The notes under the pieces are model-generated. The model saw only the letters and a list, made by a program, of their open reading frames with translations. It did not search any database and was not told where the DNA came from. The position numbers and the translations under genes were made by a program. Shown here in pieces: positions 47,059-62,400 of a stretch of 64,000 bases of DNA; within the stretch, counting starts at the first letter, position 1, and each line of letters begins with the position of its first letter. This stretch comes from Balanoglossus misakiensis (taxonomy: Eukaryota > Hemichordata): assembly GCA_040954595.2 (NCBI GenBank), contig CM082581.2, forward strand, positions 3,906,001 through 3,970,000, written 5' to 3'.

Positions 47059-47578
47059 CGACGACAACGATGATGGACGGGGGGGGGGCAAATACAGCGA
47101 TATCATGACATAATATTATCATAAATTGAATGTATACAGGTGACGCCGGTTTGATCCAGGGATTATTCTTCCCAACGCATGACCTCAAAAGGTGTCACCC
47201 ACTTGTCAATTTCGAATGTCACAAAATGTTTTCACTAACGTGAAACCAATCAGGCAGAGGCATTGATATCATTGGCGGATCTGTTTGTAAAGTTATTGAC
47301 ACAGACTGCAATCTCACTGGAGGAAAGAAGTCATGTTGGTTGCCCACTGAATGACTGCATGCAACACGTTGAAAAAAGATGAACAATATTTATGAACATG
47401 GTAAATAATCTTTAATTGTAAAGATTTTATACAAATTCAAACGAGCAAACCCACTGTCAGCATTAAACTACAAAAAGGACATTTTATAGATCAATTGAAT
47501 TGGTTAGATGGGCATTTTTCTCGTTTCGTAAAGTGGAGGACGAAAAAACTGAAAATACCACTAATTCTCCTTAGACTG

Positions 47579-47580
<2 letters not shown>

Positions 47581-47622
<42 letters not shown>

Positions 47623-47636
47623 CATCGTCATCATCA
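47581..47636. repeat. (GAT)n microsatellite followed by inverted (ATC)n
   Basis: About 14 atg/gat units (47581-47622) followed by catcgtcatcatcat on the same strand, forming a small snap-back. Confidence 0.9.
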
Positions 47637-50437
47637 TAAGAACTCCCTCTAGACTTGATTGACAACATAAATGTAAAACACGAGCAAAATAAATGTAAAC
47701 TGGCAACATCCAAAAAAAGAATACAGAAACCGTCCATTTTGGAAAAAACGACAAAATCAGACATTTTTTCAACGAATATGTATTGAAGTTGTTGTCTGAT
47801 GCGGTAATATAATGAATGAGACATAAGTTCCTGTTTAATGTATGTTGGAGATGTCTGTAAAGTTTCTGGGCACAGCTATATAGTCAACTGCGGTCTGTAT
47901 CTATCTATTCATTAAACTATTGCCTTTGAGGCGAGACAAGATTGTACCATGTAAGCTAGCGTCGCGCGATGTATCTCTCTTTGTACACGTGGCTAGATAC
48001 ACACGTCACCGAGATTATCCTATAGAAGGGGATGCAAAATCCAATATCAAACCTAAAAACCATTTTCTCTGTACTTTACCCAAACTGATAACTCTGTTTT
48101 GGATCTAAATAGATTAGTTATTGCGTATTCCTTGCGGAACTGGGTCAAATTGATAAGAAGACTGGTAGATATTATCAGATATCATACGTATTTTGTGGAA
48201 GAAATGACGGTGGCGGTGTAAGATTTATAATTCACCATTTGGAAGAACCAGAGAATAGGTCAGCTTCTAGTTGACAAAACATGGTTTGTTTGACAGAGCC
48301 TATAACCATTTGAATGTGGCTGGCGGGCACGGCTTCAACGTGTAGGCGTGATGTGGAAGGCCTCGGCTGTGTGTAACGTCTTTAGCTTTTATTCCACGTT
48401 GTCTGACAGTATTTTCTCGACTCGAACAAGATATCTTTAACAAATTATAAAGGGCCCCGGCCTAGATAAAACTTGTGACGTTTGGGTTTGGATTAAAGTT
48501 GGGACTTTGCGTGCAGGCAGGCAATACTATGAAGAAAATAAAAACACTGACATTGGCACCAAAAGAAATACATGTATATCAAAGTTGAGACGCAAACTTT
48601 CACCTATCCCAGTTATAACTTCGCCCAATACTTACAAAACGCAGATAAAGAAAATTATGCGTTTTTCTTGGATCGGACATCCACAAAAGGTTAATTTTTA
48701 GTCAAATAAAATATTGTGGTGGGCAATGTTGATATCTCAGAAGGGCTATAATTTTGACTGTGGTTGGTAACTCGTTACGCTTTCAATTACGGCTGTATGG
48801 GAACTAAGTATCGTAGGGACTGAATTTTACGTTTTATGCTTACAAGTTGTTATGATTTCCAAATTAGCAGCAAAACCCTGATGGATACAATAACCAGATA
48901 CATTTTTTTCTGATTAATGATCATTTTATTATACAGATACGTTTTTGTATGTGTGCATATTTGATTATTTCTGCGTGTGTGTCGGAGCGCTGTGCTTTTC
49001 TACACCAATCAGCGTGTAACGCGCATCGACGGTCGCTGTAATGGTTGGACGAGTCTTCGCTTGCAGTGTTGCGACGCCATGCAATTAACACCGCGCAATT
49101 ATTGCCATAATTTACTTGTTTACACACGCTTGATGAAAAGGGACATTTTAAATCTAAAATGATTGTTCTCATTTCAAATTGAAGTACAATTTTGATAGCA
49201 TTTAAAGTTACTTCATATATACGTGTTCGATATGTGCACACAAAATGATTGCGCAAAAACCAGATATAGACACTGATTTGCAGTTGTCTAATATTTTGAC
49301 ACACAAATCAGCACTTTTACATTTAACCAATCCTTATCAAGTGCTAGAATTTCATTCTGATGCAAATATAGCACCGTCTCCCGACATGAATAATTAAAAT
49401 CCATACCGTTAAAAATTTGACTTGAGAAAATTGAGTCGCCGCCGAGGGGTGATAAAAGTAGATAGTGATGACAAACAACAATAACAATGTTATCAAATGT
49501 TATTATTTGATGAAAGATGGGCATAATTCATTTCACTGGATATATTTCATATCGTTCCAAATTTACGACTATCCATGAAAAACAAATCATTCACTGCGTG
49601 AATGCGCTATTTTCCCGGGAGAAATTCACACGAAATTACGTGACAAAGATTGAAAACTCAATCATTGTGCCGTTTTGGCGCCAAAATGAAATCGCCTTCT
49701 GTGATAGAATTGAGAAGATGGTTAGAAATTTGAGACGTTTTCTTGATCAGAAAACAAATTGCAAATGGAACCCATGTTTTGTCCCCGTTTCTATGTTGCC
49801 GTATCGATTGAACCACCATTTACTCTCGGCAGTGATTTGCCTCTGAAATACAAAGGGCAGCCTGTACGTGATATTTATTCGGTGAGCGCGGCAGATATCT
49901 CTAATGTTGTGCGTTTGTAACACATATTCTCGCGAGGTAACGCATACAGAACTGTTACTTCCCTTTGCCGTAAATAAGGTCGGATTTTACGACATAAATA
50001 ACACACAAAGTCTAACCGTAACAAAATATTCATATTACGGCATTGAATTGGAAAGATCTTTGCAAGATTCAACGGACGATTATATTTATTTCACTCGTTT
50101 ACCATGGCGATCTGTGACGTTAAAATAATTTGGATTTTACATCAAGACGAATGTTTTCAGTTGCAATAAAGTCTGATATCTGCCGTTATATCGTCTGAAA
50201 ATGTAAGATAAGGGAAGAATATCTGATAGGAACTGATAGGAAACGCATTTCATCTAAAGAGACGTTGAATACGAATGATGTGGCTTCCTGGTAAACCAAT
50301 AACAACGGTGGAAGTTTTTGTGTGAAGTTTTAATATTTATTTCTTTTTAGTGAGATATCACTCACACACAAGTGAACAGCGGACTACCAGAATATCACAA
50401 ACGTGCTACGACGATTTCTCCACCCGATCAATAACAT

Positions 50438-50697
<260 letters not shown>

Positions 50698-53309
50698 CCT
50701 ACTAAATTGCGGTATTATAGTCAACGCATTACTTTCATTTCATTGATGACGGCAACTGTGTTACAGGTAATGTGAGTGCGTGCGGTGGTATCTTGCCAAG
50801 CACTTTACAACTCACATGTCAAGTCGACGATGAGAAAATCATCTCTACGCGTTTGCACTTAAATTCCCCCGCCGCACCGCCATTGTTATATATGTGCTTT
50901 AGAAGACGAAACCTTCCCTTTACACGGGCGTTCTATATCACTCGGTATCTATGGTTACACATTGTGTCACCCTTTTTCTTCGGTCTGGCTGCCGCGGAGA
51001 CAAAAAAAAGACAACGAAATGTTTGTCTTATTTGAAGATATAATTGATCACACTGGACAATCTCATCATGATCGCTATGAGACGTATTTCAGTGGTTTCT
51101 TTCCGTCCATTTGATGAAGTCAACGTAATTCACATATCACTACTCCATATATCACATTGTTGAAACTAACACACTTAATGAAAACGAATGTAGATGTCAG
51201 CGAGGGGTCACGTCCACTGATGGACAAAACAAACTCCAGGCAATTTGCCGGAGATACAGAATACGTGAGCATTTCCCTTAATGTCTCTATATTTTAGTTC
51301 AATTTTCCAAAAGTCATAACTTCCCCCAGGCGCTGTTCTTCCTTGCTGTAGCATCCAAATTCTTGGAGCATTAAATCCCCAGCGACTTGATTGGGGGGGA
51401 TGTAAAAGGTGAGCTTTACTCTCAATACTGTGTTCCACAGTGTACAGCCAACAAACCTAGAATGAACCCTGTTTTCGGCCGATTTTATCTCTGTTTTTAT
51501 TCTGTTTTAATGGGTACTTTGTTGTAGGCAGTGCAACAACAAAAGGACGAGTGCATGTCACATACATGGGATCAGACGGACCCCATTAAGTCATTAGTAA
51601 CTGAAAACCTTGCGCGCAACTAGGTATCTCACAACCCCTGCGCCACAGTTCACTACCACGGCCATCGCTAAATTATCTCTCCCGTCATCGTTCCCCCGGT
51701 TTTACTCCATTCGTCAACATTTACTTACAAGCCAGACTACAAATGGACACTGAGGGAATTTTCCATTAAATAAAGGATTTAGAATTTGACGTTGATGTTG
51801 TCTATTTAGCTGTTCAATCTTTGTCTGTGTGTCCGGCAGACGAGATGGATAACACAGAAGTGATACATATTGAAAGGGCGGAAGACTGCACTGAGTATGT
51901 TTTCATGTATAGTGCTTATAAATGCATCACGCTGCATCGGAACACCTGCGTCACTGTCAACTTTCAAAGATCGGTTCGACAGGTTAAAGCACGCCCTCAG
52001 ACGACGCGGCATGTCCAAAATGTCAGATTATCTGCGTCGTGGATTGTTGCAACATCGTACCGTGCCTGTTGTCGGTGTTTCTGTTAGAAAAACGCGGTCG
52101 TTGACTTACATCCTTTGGTAGATTTATCAAACGAAGTCAATAAGTGCGACAAACAACCAAGACTATTACAGTAGCGTAAACAGCCAGTATCACTTGCAGA
52201 ATCGAAAGATTTAACAAAAAAATTATTAGGGCTTACTAAAAGCACAATGAGAAACGCAATTCGGAACAAAGTGCATGGTTGGAGGGTTTGTCCATGTTTA
52301 AGTAATTTTACTGACATACATATTTGCCAGAATGGAAACGGATTTTATTCTGGAAACAGATTTTATTCAAACCTACTTCAGAAAATACGTATAGAAAATC
52401 AGCAGTTTTCACGTATTTTAGGGGAATGTCATTGCAATTCACGCTAATGAAATATTTCTCCTTTGTTTCTATAAATAATTACTAGGTCATCGGTACTTCA
52501 CACCGCTTGGCAACTAAAGATCTCTGAGAGATTCGAGGAGTCACATTTCTGATTTTCATGCCAGTCGCAAAATTCTCTTTTGTGTACACTTTATTCAAGA
52601 CGGTGTCCCGGGTGCTAACCTCAAAAGGGCTTTTCTGCTGTAACGTCAAATCCTAAGAATCAGCCAGCTCAATATCAGATGTCTGACCGGTAAATAAACA
52701 ACAAAACGAATAAAGAACTTAGATATACGGTGGTTTTCCATGGCTATCGTATATCGTGTTTAGCGTCATAGCTATCCTGGTTTAGACTCGATTAGCATGT
52801 ATAAAATGACGTTTTCTGGCATGACGGTTCTTGAAAATAAATATACCGAAAACTCGTTTTTTACAGTTTCTAAATAATAAACCATGGCATTTGACGAAAC
52901 AAGAATAAAAAACAATATAAATGCAAGTCAAACCAATGTGTTTGAAATTGCAATTGATACACAGACTGGTATCGTGTTCTCGGAGACTTCAGAAATCAAA
53001 CCAATTACCGCCATTCCATGGTTACCGGGACAACATTCAAAATATATTTTGTATTCAGAGATTTATTCCCTCCTAAATCTTCCCCGTTCGAAAATTCCTG
53101 GGGGACATTTTTCCGGAGAGCACAACTCGTAGAGAAATCAAGGCTTAGTGTTCTCTGTATATGGTTTTAATGGATTCTTGTGTATATTACGCAATGTTTC
53201 CGATGTCTTAAAACAAACAAACACGCAAACAAGTTCTTGAACAACATGTAACATTAAATTCTAGGTATATAAACTTAACTTGAGATGTGATCCAGTATAT
53301 GCCTCTCAT

Positions 53310-53460
53310 GGTCTATATCTCTCTTCTCTCCTCTCCATCTCTTCATCTCCCCCCCCCGTCTCTTCTTCTCCCTCTATCTTTTATATAGTTGCCCTCCCTC
53401 CATCCTCTCTCCCTCTCTTTATCTCGAGCCCCCTCCCCTCTCTCCCCCGCCTCTCAAAGT
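53310..53460. repeat. Pyrimidine-rich (CT)n tract
   Basis: About 150 bases almost entirely C and T on the plus strand (ctctc, tcccc, cccctc blocks). Low complexity; the Ser/Pro-rich open frame over it is not considered a gene. Confidence 0.8.
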
Positions 53461-56400
53461 TGAGTTCCAAGTTGAGTCTCCAGAAGCGAGTTACATTATC
53501 CTAATCCACACATGTTTAAACCACGGATGATGTTTAGTGTGATGTCAATATTGTCTAGGGTACTCTAAGCCTTAATTGCTAAGTTGATGTGGTCCACCTG
53601 TGAGCCTATGTATAACGAAAGCTAGTAAACTAAAAATATGGTCTGGAAATCAGCCATGCTCTGAATTTTTGATCTGCCGTAAACACATGGTGTAGCTCCG
53701 ATATCAACGTGTCGACCAGATCTGGAGATGAAGCCGACGCTTTGACCAGAAAGTGGACCGGTGTTGATACGAACTACTCTCACTTGGGGCACTTTTGGGA
53801 TTCGGGGTCACCGCCATGTATAAACAACAAGGTAGAATTAATCCTTTTGGCGGGCTCGATTTACTTTGCGCATTTTAACAAATGCGACGGGTCGTGTACG
53901 TAACTGTAACGGGAAAGCACTCACACACACACACTCTCTCTCGAACGAGTAGCGCATTTTAAAGTAAAAGATGCCAAAACACTGCTGATTTGTACAACGT
54001 TAGGCCCATATTCCAAACGACCATTATTATCTCAAGTAGTTTTAATCAAAGCGCTCTCTATCAAGAAATTATTTGCCAAGTACTTGAATTTCTTCACTGC
54101 CCTTATCCCCGATATGTTATGTCGAATGTACAACTGGCCTATAACTAAACAAAAGTTGCAGTAGAGGCCTAAACTCCCCCAAAATACATGTTACAAATTA
54201 GATGATTCACATGAAGAAAATTACTGACTGAAGTCCATGGATATTGTCTTTAAATTTTCTCCGGTTCTTTCCCTTTTCGATGGTTGAGGCTTTTTAGTGT
54301 CAGTCGATTAATGGTTAATGCTACCTTTTCTCGGCCATCAATTCTTTATACATTACTGGTCTTATGATTGAGTGGCGAATTATTGATACCACGATACCCT
54401 TAAAATCAAACCGAACAACTGTTTCTTGACACGTATACCGCTTATTTGGTTCAATGTTTGAGTTGCACCGACAGCCGCGCCGATACATTCAATAATAAAA
54501 CATTCTTGGCGATGTGTCGGGAGTCTCGTATATTCTGCTTTGACATTCGTACGGTTTTGATGTACCGGATATTCTTGGGGTTGTGTTGTCAGATAAGTCT
54601 TGGTTGCATAACGAAATATCAGCCAATTTTATATTTCTGCGATAAACTTGATTTTCAAGATGTCAATGACTACCGCGCTTAAATGCAGTTGAAATACCTG
54701 ACAAAATGTTTAAATATTTCGTCAATAAATTTCGGGTAAAGTTGAGAGAAAGCGTATTCAATACATGTATACACGCATCATTTCGTTCGTGTTTTTCTTT
54801 CGTCTGGTTATTTAGTTAGAGAACGGTGTTACTGCGATAATATGCGTGTTAAATCACGGTGATCACTCGGAAATTTCTGTAGATTATTTGAGAATTAGCC
54901 ATTTTTGCGATCAATATTTTATAGAACTTCTTTCTCCCCTGGTATTTGCGCGAGTGCAATCGGGCGTTAACCAAGCTAATATTTGAGGTTTTTTTCTCTC
55001 TCGGCGTATGCAGTCCATACGTATGAGATAGATGCGGCTGGCCATCGATACGTGCCTTTGTCCGCGGTTGCCGACAGCTGCCCATGCTTGGGTCGGTTGT
55101 AAACCCTTCCAAGTATTTACACGTAATGTTTTAGAACCCTCTTTAAGGTGGTTCTGATCCCCCACCTGAATATCCCACTAATTTATTCGATTAGATCCGA
55201 AACGGGTCTGATATCCGCGACACCAGCGATCAAGTGGCAAGCGACTTATATTCGATTCCGATTCATAATTTCTACGTTCACTTGATCTCGTTGTCGTCTC
55301 GGATTCCAGTGTTCAGATAAACACGCAAAATATGATAGAATAAGAATAGGAAGTGAATAAGAACCTTTAAGGAATGGAGCCAGTGATTAACTAAACCTGG
55401 TTGAGACAGTAATCATATTTTTTGTAACTTCATAAACCTTGATACCCCGTCTATTAACTTTATGAAATTTAATTCGGTAGGAACCCCATCCCCATCTCAG
55501 AAACTTTAGCCACTTGATTTGAATCGATTATGGTATTTACTGTCTGATATGATTTTTTTAAACACAGGATTCTTCTTCGGTTATGTCGACCCGATCCTTG
55601 TGCGCGGCGCACAACGTGCGTATCCCGCGGGGAGCGCGCAGAATCCCCGTATCGCTGGTCGCATAGCGCCGCGTAATAGGGTTATCAAAAGCTAAGTTAT
55701 GATTTTAATGTGAAATATTAAATTTTCTGTTGATAGTTAAATAAAATTGTTGACGAAATGAGGGTTGGAACCCTTTAATTTCTCTAAAGGCCATATTATG
55801 TGGGCCGTTGTTCAGTCTGCCAGGGGCATAGCAAACTCGTCGGTTACCCCCACGGATCACCCAATTCTTGTTCCTACAAAGGCTAAAACATGGTTGCCGT
55901 TATGCACTGTCAATAACACTGACTTGGGTCACACTGCGACAAGAAATTCTCATTAATAGCAGATTTACTTGTCAAGACAGCACACTTTAAAATGAAGCAG
56001 CAGAATGGTGTTAGATGACAGTTTGTTTTTTCGTTACTCCAGGGGGTTGGGAAGCAGGGTCTTACTAAAAGCTTCGCTTATTGTTCGTTTGCTGTAATTT
56101 TGAGAAATGATATAACGACTTTGAAATGATTGCTGAAATGTCATATTGACGTGAATTTACATGTTTATTTCCATTCTGTATACGTTTTATCGTTTAATAT
56201 TTGAAGACCAATTTGTTTCGTTTCGCGGTAAAAGAAAAACTCCAGTCAATTGAACTTAAGTACATGTATAGCTTAATTTCTGTCTTCAACATTATTTTGC
56301 ACCGACTGCTTTTGTTGTTTAGTTCTATATAGACGGAATCTTCTATTTCTTGGGACGCCAACAAACGTATCACCTGAATGAATGAAATTGGGGCCTAACA

Positions 56401-59400
56401 GCAATAATGGTCATATACAGGAGATGTTCAACACTATATGGTAAGGATTATTGAAAGGAAAAAAACCCACGATATCTGAGCTAGTCCCGTTATCTCATAA
56501 AACTACAAGGGGTGTTGAGCTAATTTTATTAGGGAGAAACGGGACAGGCCGTTTTCTCTTCACTGTGAAGAGGTAGTCCTTGCGTCAAATAAATATTAAA
56601 TTCTTTCGTCTGAAGATATAAAAAAGACTGGACGTAGGTTGTGTTTTTTGCATTAAGAGTTGGACGTTTTACTGTGTTGGCAACCCATCATTCTCGTCTT
56701 CAAGGTTTGATGTGGACTGGAATTCGAGTACAGAGCATTGTTCCTCTCTCTAGCGGCAAGATGATTTTAATCGAACATTAAGTGCTCTACCTTACTTTGC
56801 GTCCAAGTTTCAGTATAACCCGGCAGTGAATTCGTTCAAAAGAAACCTGGAAACGACGGTTTTAAATGAATTAAATAAAAAAACGCGTGGTTTGTTCGAG
56901 ACATGTGTATCATGATGTTAGTCTTTGTCAAAGTGGAAATCCCTTCCCTGTGATGCTGTGCAATGGGTCCAACTTGGCACGGCCTTCTCGGATCCATAGA
57001 CAAATTTCCCGGGGATAATTTTCTATCCTTTGAAACCATGACCATAACATTAGTCCCGCGAGTGCGAACGATTTACCAACAAGACAAATTATTCAGTGGC
57101 AAAAAGTACAGGATGTTTGGCAACATATATACACGGATATTCAATCTTTGCTATTTTTTATCTGAGATGCATACATTCACGCCGGTGTTATTTTAAAGTT
57201 TCATATTTTATTTGTATTCCCGTTTAAAGTCTAATTTGTTCAGTATGGCTAAACTCCCAGAGTCCCTGTAGACATTTGTATAGCTTGCATTCGCAGCTAT
57301 AGCGTTGGTCTGGATATTATATACAGTGGGTATACATAGCCTTCCTTCGGTCCCAGTCTACACACACCTTTCTACTCATTTCAACGTCTACCGTCAGAAA
57401 CAGTCTGTGTACGTCCTTTCTCTATTTCAATATATGCCCTCAATATCTATTCAACAGGAGAATTGTGTATGCTAGTTGATCAGCGTATCTCCAATTAAGT
57501 TAAGTCACCAACCGTCAGGGACTTGCCCTCACTTTCATTAAAGGTCGAAAGTTAGAGCAGCGTGCCTGACGGCTTTCATGCATTACCGAGCTTTGCCACT
57601 TGAGGGCGCATAATTTAGAGCCACTTTCTTTGTCTGCCTGCTGCCTGCTTTACGATACATCATACATAAACTCTGTGTATCTCAACTACACTACAAGTGC
57701 TGTAACTTTCCTCTTTGTAGGCGTATCACACAACTTGGTCATCTTCCGACTTTGTTTTATATTGTTCCAACATCAGTATTTTTGTACCCACTAGGTAAGT
57801 GCCATTAATCCCTTGTTAAACAGATTATCTACGCCACCACTGCTTAATTTCACAACTCATTTTCGATTGTCTCTTTTTAATTTAATCTGTGTGATTTATA
57901 CTCTATTCAGATGTATCGATACTAACAGGTCATTCATTCATAACAAACTTGTCAAACTTTTCGGCACTTGCACCCAATCTAGAGTGCCCGTGTTAACGCT
58001 TTTACTCTACAGGCGGCTTGTGTTTTCCAATTTGCCGTTACGTGTGTCTTTCTTGTCTGCTGTAGCCCCACACAGTGAAAACTCGACTCACAAGGAAATT
58101 AATATTTACGTGTAAAACTTACGTGTCGGTTACTTTTACGCTCCAATGTTCACTACTTCCCCAAAATTTCCTTGCCAGATCCTTGGGTGTTTTTCTTTCA
58201 ATGAGTTAAAAAACGTTTCGCGGGGAAATTTCGCAAATATGATGTTACGATGAGCACTGCGCCCCGCGTTGTGGGCATAAAACATCACGCACAATAGCCT
58301 TCAGTGTATGTACGTACACTGCACTCGTCATATGAATGGAGAAAAAAATAGTTATCTCTGCCGAAAAAGAAGAGAGGCACGCGAAAAAGACGAGGCCCGG
58401 TGGAGTGCAAGCACGCTGTAGACACCGAACGGCGTGATATGTCCGGAAAGTCGTTTAACGCTGCTCCATTCTGGGCAGACTTATGCAGGTTGTAAGACTC
58501 CCCGATGACTGCGAGTTTGAGTGAAAACCAATTGGGGTTGTCAACAGTTTCCGCCAGGAGATTTCACCAGGCTTCATTCCGCTAATTCAATCAGGCAACA
58601 AAAGTTATTGCCCTTGTTTAAGGAAATAATGACAATATTGGACAGCCTAATCCTTTTGGTCATTGTGTGTTGGCCAACCACACATTCCGTTATATTTAAT
58701 ACCGCGCATATTGTCGACGAAATATTCGATAACGTTATTTAGGTTTTAAATTTGGCCTTGCAGGGACTGTGTGTGTGAACACTTGTTTGACTATGCCTTG
58801 CGTCGTCCAGAGGCTGCTACGTGAAAACCAATTCACGATTCCTATCACACGTCATAATCACGGTCTTGATGGACATTGAAGAAAAAAAAACTACAACTAT
58901 CACAACTTCTTTTTAAAAATTTAATCACGATTTACAGGTAACGTTACGTTTTGTTAAAACACCACGATCCTCTATCGTTTTTTCCTGACGCGGTATTCTC
59001 AGAGAAGCGGCCGGGCCATGACAACACACAACTCCCTAAGCAGTCACTATGACGCTGTCGCACCCGTCGTAGAGTGCAACTACACAAATTGTAAATCCGA
59101 CAAAAAAACGTGCGACCTTCGAAACGTGCCCTGCGTTTATGACATCGGATTATTTTAATATTCAATATATTTTCATTCCAGTGTTTTGTAATTAAACATC
59201 ACCGCCACGGTGAGTAATCAAGCTCACGGATATTAATACGCGTAAGTAAACAGGAGACATAAACCGGTCGGGACGGTGGGAGAAGCGAGCAGGCAAATCC
59301 TACTCCCCTAACAGTATCAATTAACACAGCAGAATCTCATTACATGAAACCCAAGTCCAAAACTATCTTGCAAATGTGACTGACATTAAGTCACATCGCA

Positions 59401-62400
59401 ATGAATTGGTTGAAGCTAAGATGAATTCATTACCGGCAAGTCAGTTTATTTTCATATCAATCCCGATCCCTTCTTCATATAACTTGTAGGAACATTAATT
59501 TGCTTTGTTGTAAAATCTGACGAGGTAGGAAAGAGTAGCGTTGCATAGAAAATGGCCATCCTGTGGGAAATGGCAAGTCCGCCACGAACAGGCTAACTTC
59601 CAGACATCGAATACAAAGCCTTTCCCAGAAGACGTAGGCCCGCGTGCGTTGAAAAGGAACGCCCTAACCAAAGATAAATTTAAATGAATATGTTTTAGAA
59701 TACGATTATATTGCCCGTGTTGGTGTATTCTATATTTTATGACACCCTGCCCGTTTCTATATTTCACCTTTTGACTGAATGTTCACCAAATATACAAACA
59801 AATGTGCTCTTTCTAACAGGTAAAGACGTTTCCCCCGCGACTCACTGATTCACTTCGTAAAATAGCCGTGTATTTTATCATATATATACAATATTTATAT
59901 AAAAAGAAACAAGTAAATAATTGTGTATTCTACTTAACAGAAAAGAAATGTTAATCTAGCAAAGTAAAGATGCGGCCTGCAAACTTAAACTTGAGAAATT
60001 TCGCATGTTTTGCTCCTCTGAGTGGTACAGCAAATATCCTTGAATATTGATTAGAAAAAAAATGTCTAGTGTTTGGCCTTTTTCACTTATATATTTCCTG
60101 GATTTAAAATAGACGACTCGTGCGCGTGTTGTATGTCCGTTCCTTAACAAGGAGGTACGTGGAGGAGGTAGAACTAATTAATGTCATCAACCGTGGTTGC
60201 AACGCTGCAGGGAACATCTAATATGGCCATCAACACCTTTGCACTGAGAATACGATAATTGACTGCTATTGGGATTTGCTAACTGATAATGATAGGATTT
60301 CCGCCCTGATTATCCACAAGGAATCGGGGAGGAAAGGCCAACAATGGCAAATATGGAAACAAAAACTGTTGACAAAGAAGCTGGATGCGATGCGCACCAG
60401 GAATACACGTGGGGTAATCGCCCATTTCGAGTTTTCACAAAGCAAACAAATTAGTGTGACTCTATGAATGTTGACTGAGGCCGCGTGCTGCAAAAAGTTG
60501 CACATAATGAAAGGTACTTTGCAACGACGAATAATCGAAATTCTGATAGCCACGAAGAATTCACTGAATAGCCAGCCCGGATTTTAAAATTTCATGTCGT
60601 ACCAACAAGTCGAATAATAAAACACGGTCCCAGCAGATGTGACAATGATACCCGGCGTATTCAAGCGCTGCTATCGTTTCACATTTCCAAGGTCAATTTA
60701 TAACTTCCTGAATAAATCCATATTTCTGTTCTGCCATCGCGCCATCCATGCGATGGACGCCCAGAGTCAAAGGGCCTGCACATGCTGCCTGAGTTATATT
60801 TTTCTGACGCCGATAAGAACATACATATAAGACCTGCGGTGCGAAGGCTCATAACTGTTGTAATTAATGCACCTGTTGTGGCAGAACGGCCTGGATGGGA
60901 CCCAATCCACAACCTTCTATTTCAAGGAAACTTTTCACGTGACAAACAGATGGGGGATACTGATTTAATAAATGTTTCCGATATAGAGTAGAGAAATGAT
61001 ACGTGCATGTGTGTCCGCGGAATATAAAACTGGTCATTTTCATTTGAACTTCAATCTCAAATTTATACGAGCACAAAACAATTATATCTCTCAGCGTGTC
61101 GTGCTGTGCGGTGTTGCCTCTCATAATTCGTTCGTATGTCGCCGTTCTAAGGTTTGGCCGGCCCTTGCAGAGATATTGGCGCGAAACCCATTCACGGGGC
61201 CCGTGCCTGTCAAACCCGTCACATTATCATACCTGCAGTGACAACAGTCAGCATCACGGCGATGGTGAAATACATTGAATCCCTCATGGAAACTCCGACG
61301 AGTAGCAGTTTTCACTCTTTATGGTGGACATTTTCAAATTCACTTTTTACGCTAACTTAAACTGCAAATAAAAAAGTCACACAGTGATTTGCTCTGAAAC
61401 CGAAAAATGTCCGGCGCTCGCTGGCTGCTCTATACATTGAATTAAAATTAAGCAAAACTCGTGATTTCTTCGCAACAATTAAAAAAAAATGCCTTTTCAA
61501 TAATCCTCCCAATCTAAATTTTGCTACATCTCGTCTAATGTCCGCATAGTATAATTCTATGTTTCCTGATGATGAATCAGATCTAAACGATTTTCCGTGT
61601 AGTAAATTTCCCATAAATATTTCTGAAAATGCCTGGATTTTTACGTTATGAGAAATATAACCTGGCTTGTGTCGTAAAACAATAAATTTCGACCATTCTC
61701 TTAAATTTTGGGGACTTGTAAGTGAAACAACGCGTATAGAATTGTCAAACACTAATTGAGATTGCCAAGGATTCTCTGTATTCTGGCGACCTGCAATTAT
61801 CAAACCTTTATAATATTTTTCTGGTTTGGAAATTTGCTATCCAAACCGAATAAACGAAATTTACAAATTCCCAATTTATTGTGTTTCACTGTTCCCGTAG
61901 AAAATAGCTTTTCCGCGGGAAACGCCTTCTCCACACGAACGCGAGATTCTGCAGTCAAGAGTATCCGAACTGTCCGGGGCTATATAACAAGTGACCATAC
62001 CTGGAATAGACATCTTATTACCATACTCGCCACGCATAGAATAGTGTATGAATATTTCTTCTTCGGTGAAATTCTTCGTTGTACTTATTTCAAAAACCAG
62101 ATCCGCTAAAAGTGCCGTTTAATGTCACGATTGTAATATTTTCTCCAATATGAAGAGATTTTGTTGAAAGTTCTGACCATATCGGCTTTTCTGTCTGGAA
62201 GAGTCCGACCTCGGAATATCAGAAGAAAATGTCAATTATAACCCGAACCGCCCTTCTCCGCACTATCCATCGTGTCGCTATTTGAGAATAAAAATAATAT
62301 AATGTCAAAATTTGACCGATATTCTCATAGAATACAAAATTCTACGTTCCATATTGGAGAGTTGAGAGACGAAGACGAGTCGAAGCCCGGGCAATCTGCA

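Noticed and set aside
46862-47188. Open frames rich in Asp, Met, Ile or Ser on both strands
   Set aside because: All are translations of the (GAT)n microsatellite in its six frames.
49517-49846. 109-codon plus-strand ORF
   Set aside because: Composition is unremarkable, no family signature and no flanking splice signals that would build a gene.
61357-61803. 148-codon minus-strand ORF, the longest in the gene-poor region
   Set aside because: No family resemblance, no convincing splice or start context, and a frame of this length is not surprising over 20 kb in six frames. Worth an RNA-seq check only.
61756-62109. 117-codon plus-strand ORF overlapping the previous one
   Set aside because: No recognisable motif; overlaps another unsupported frame on the opposite strand.
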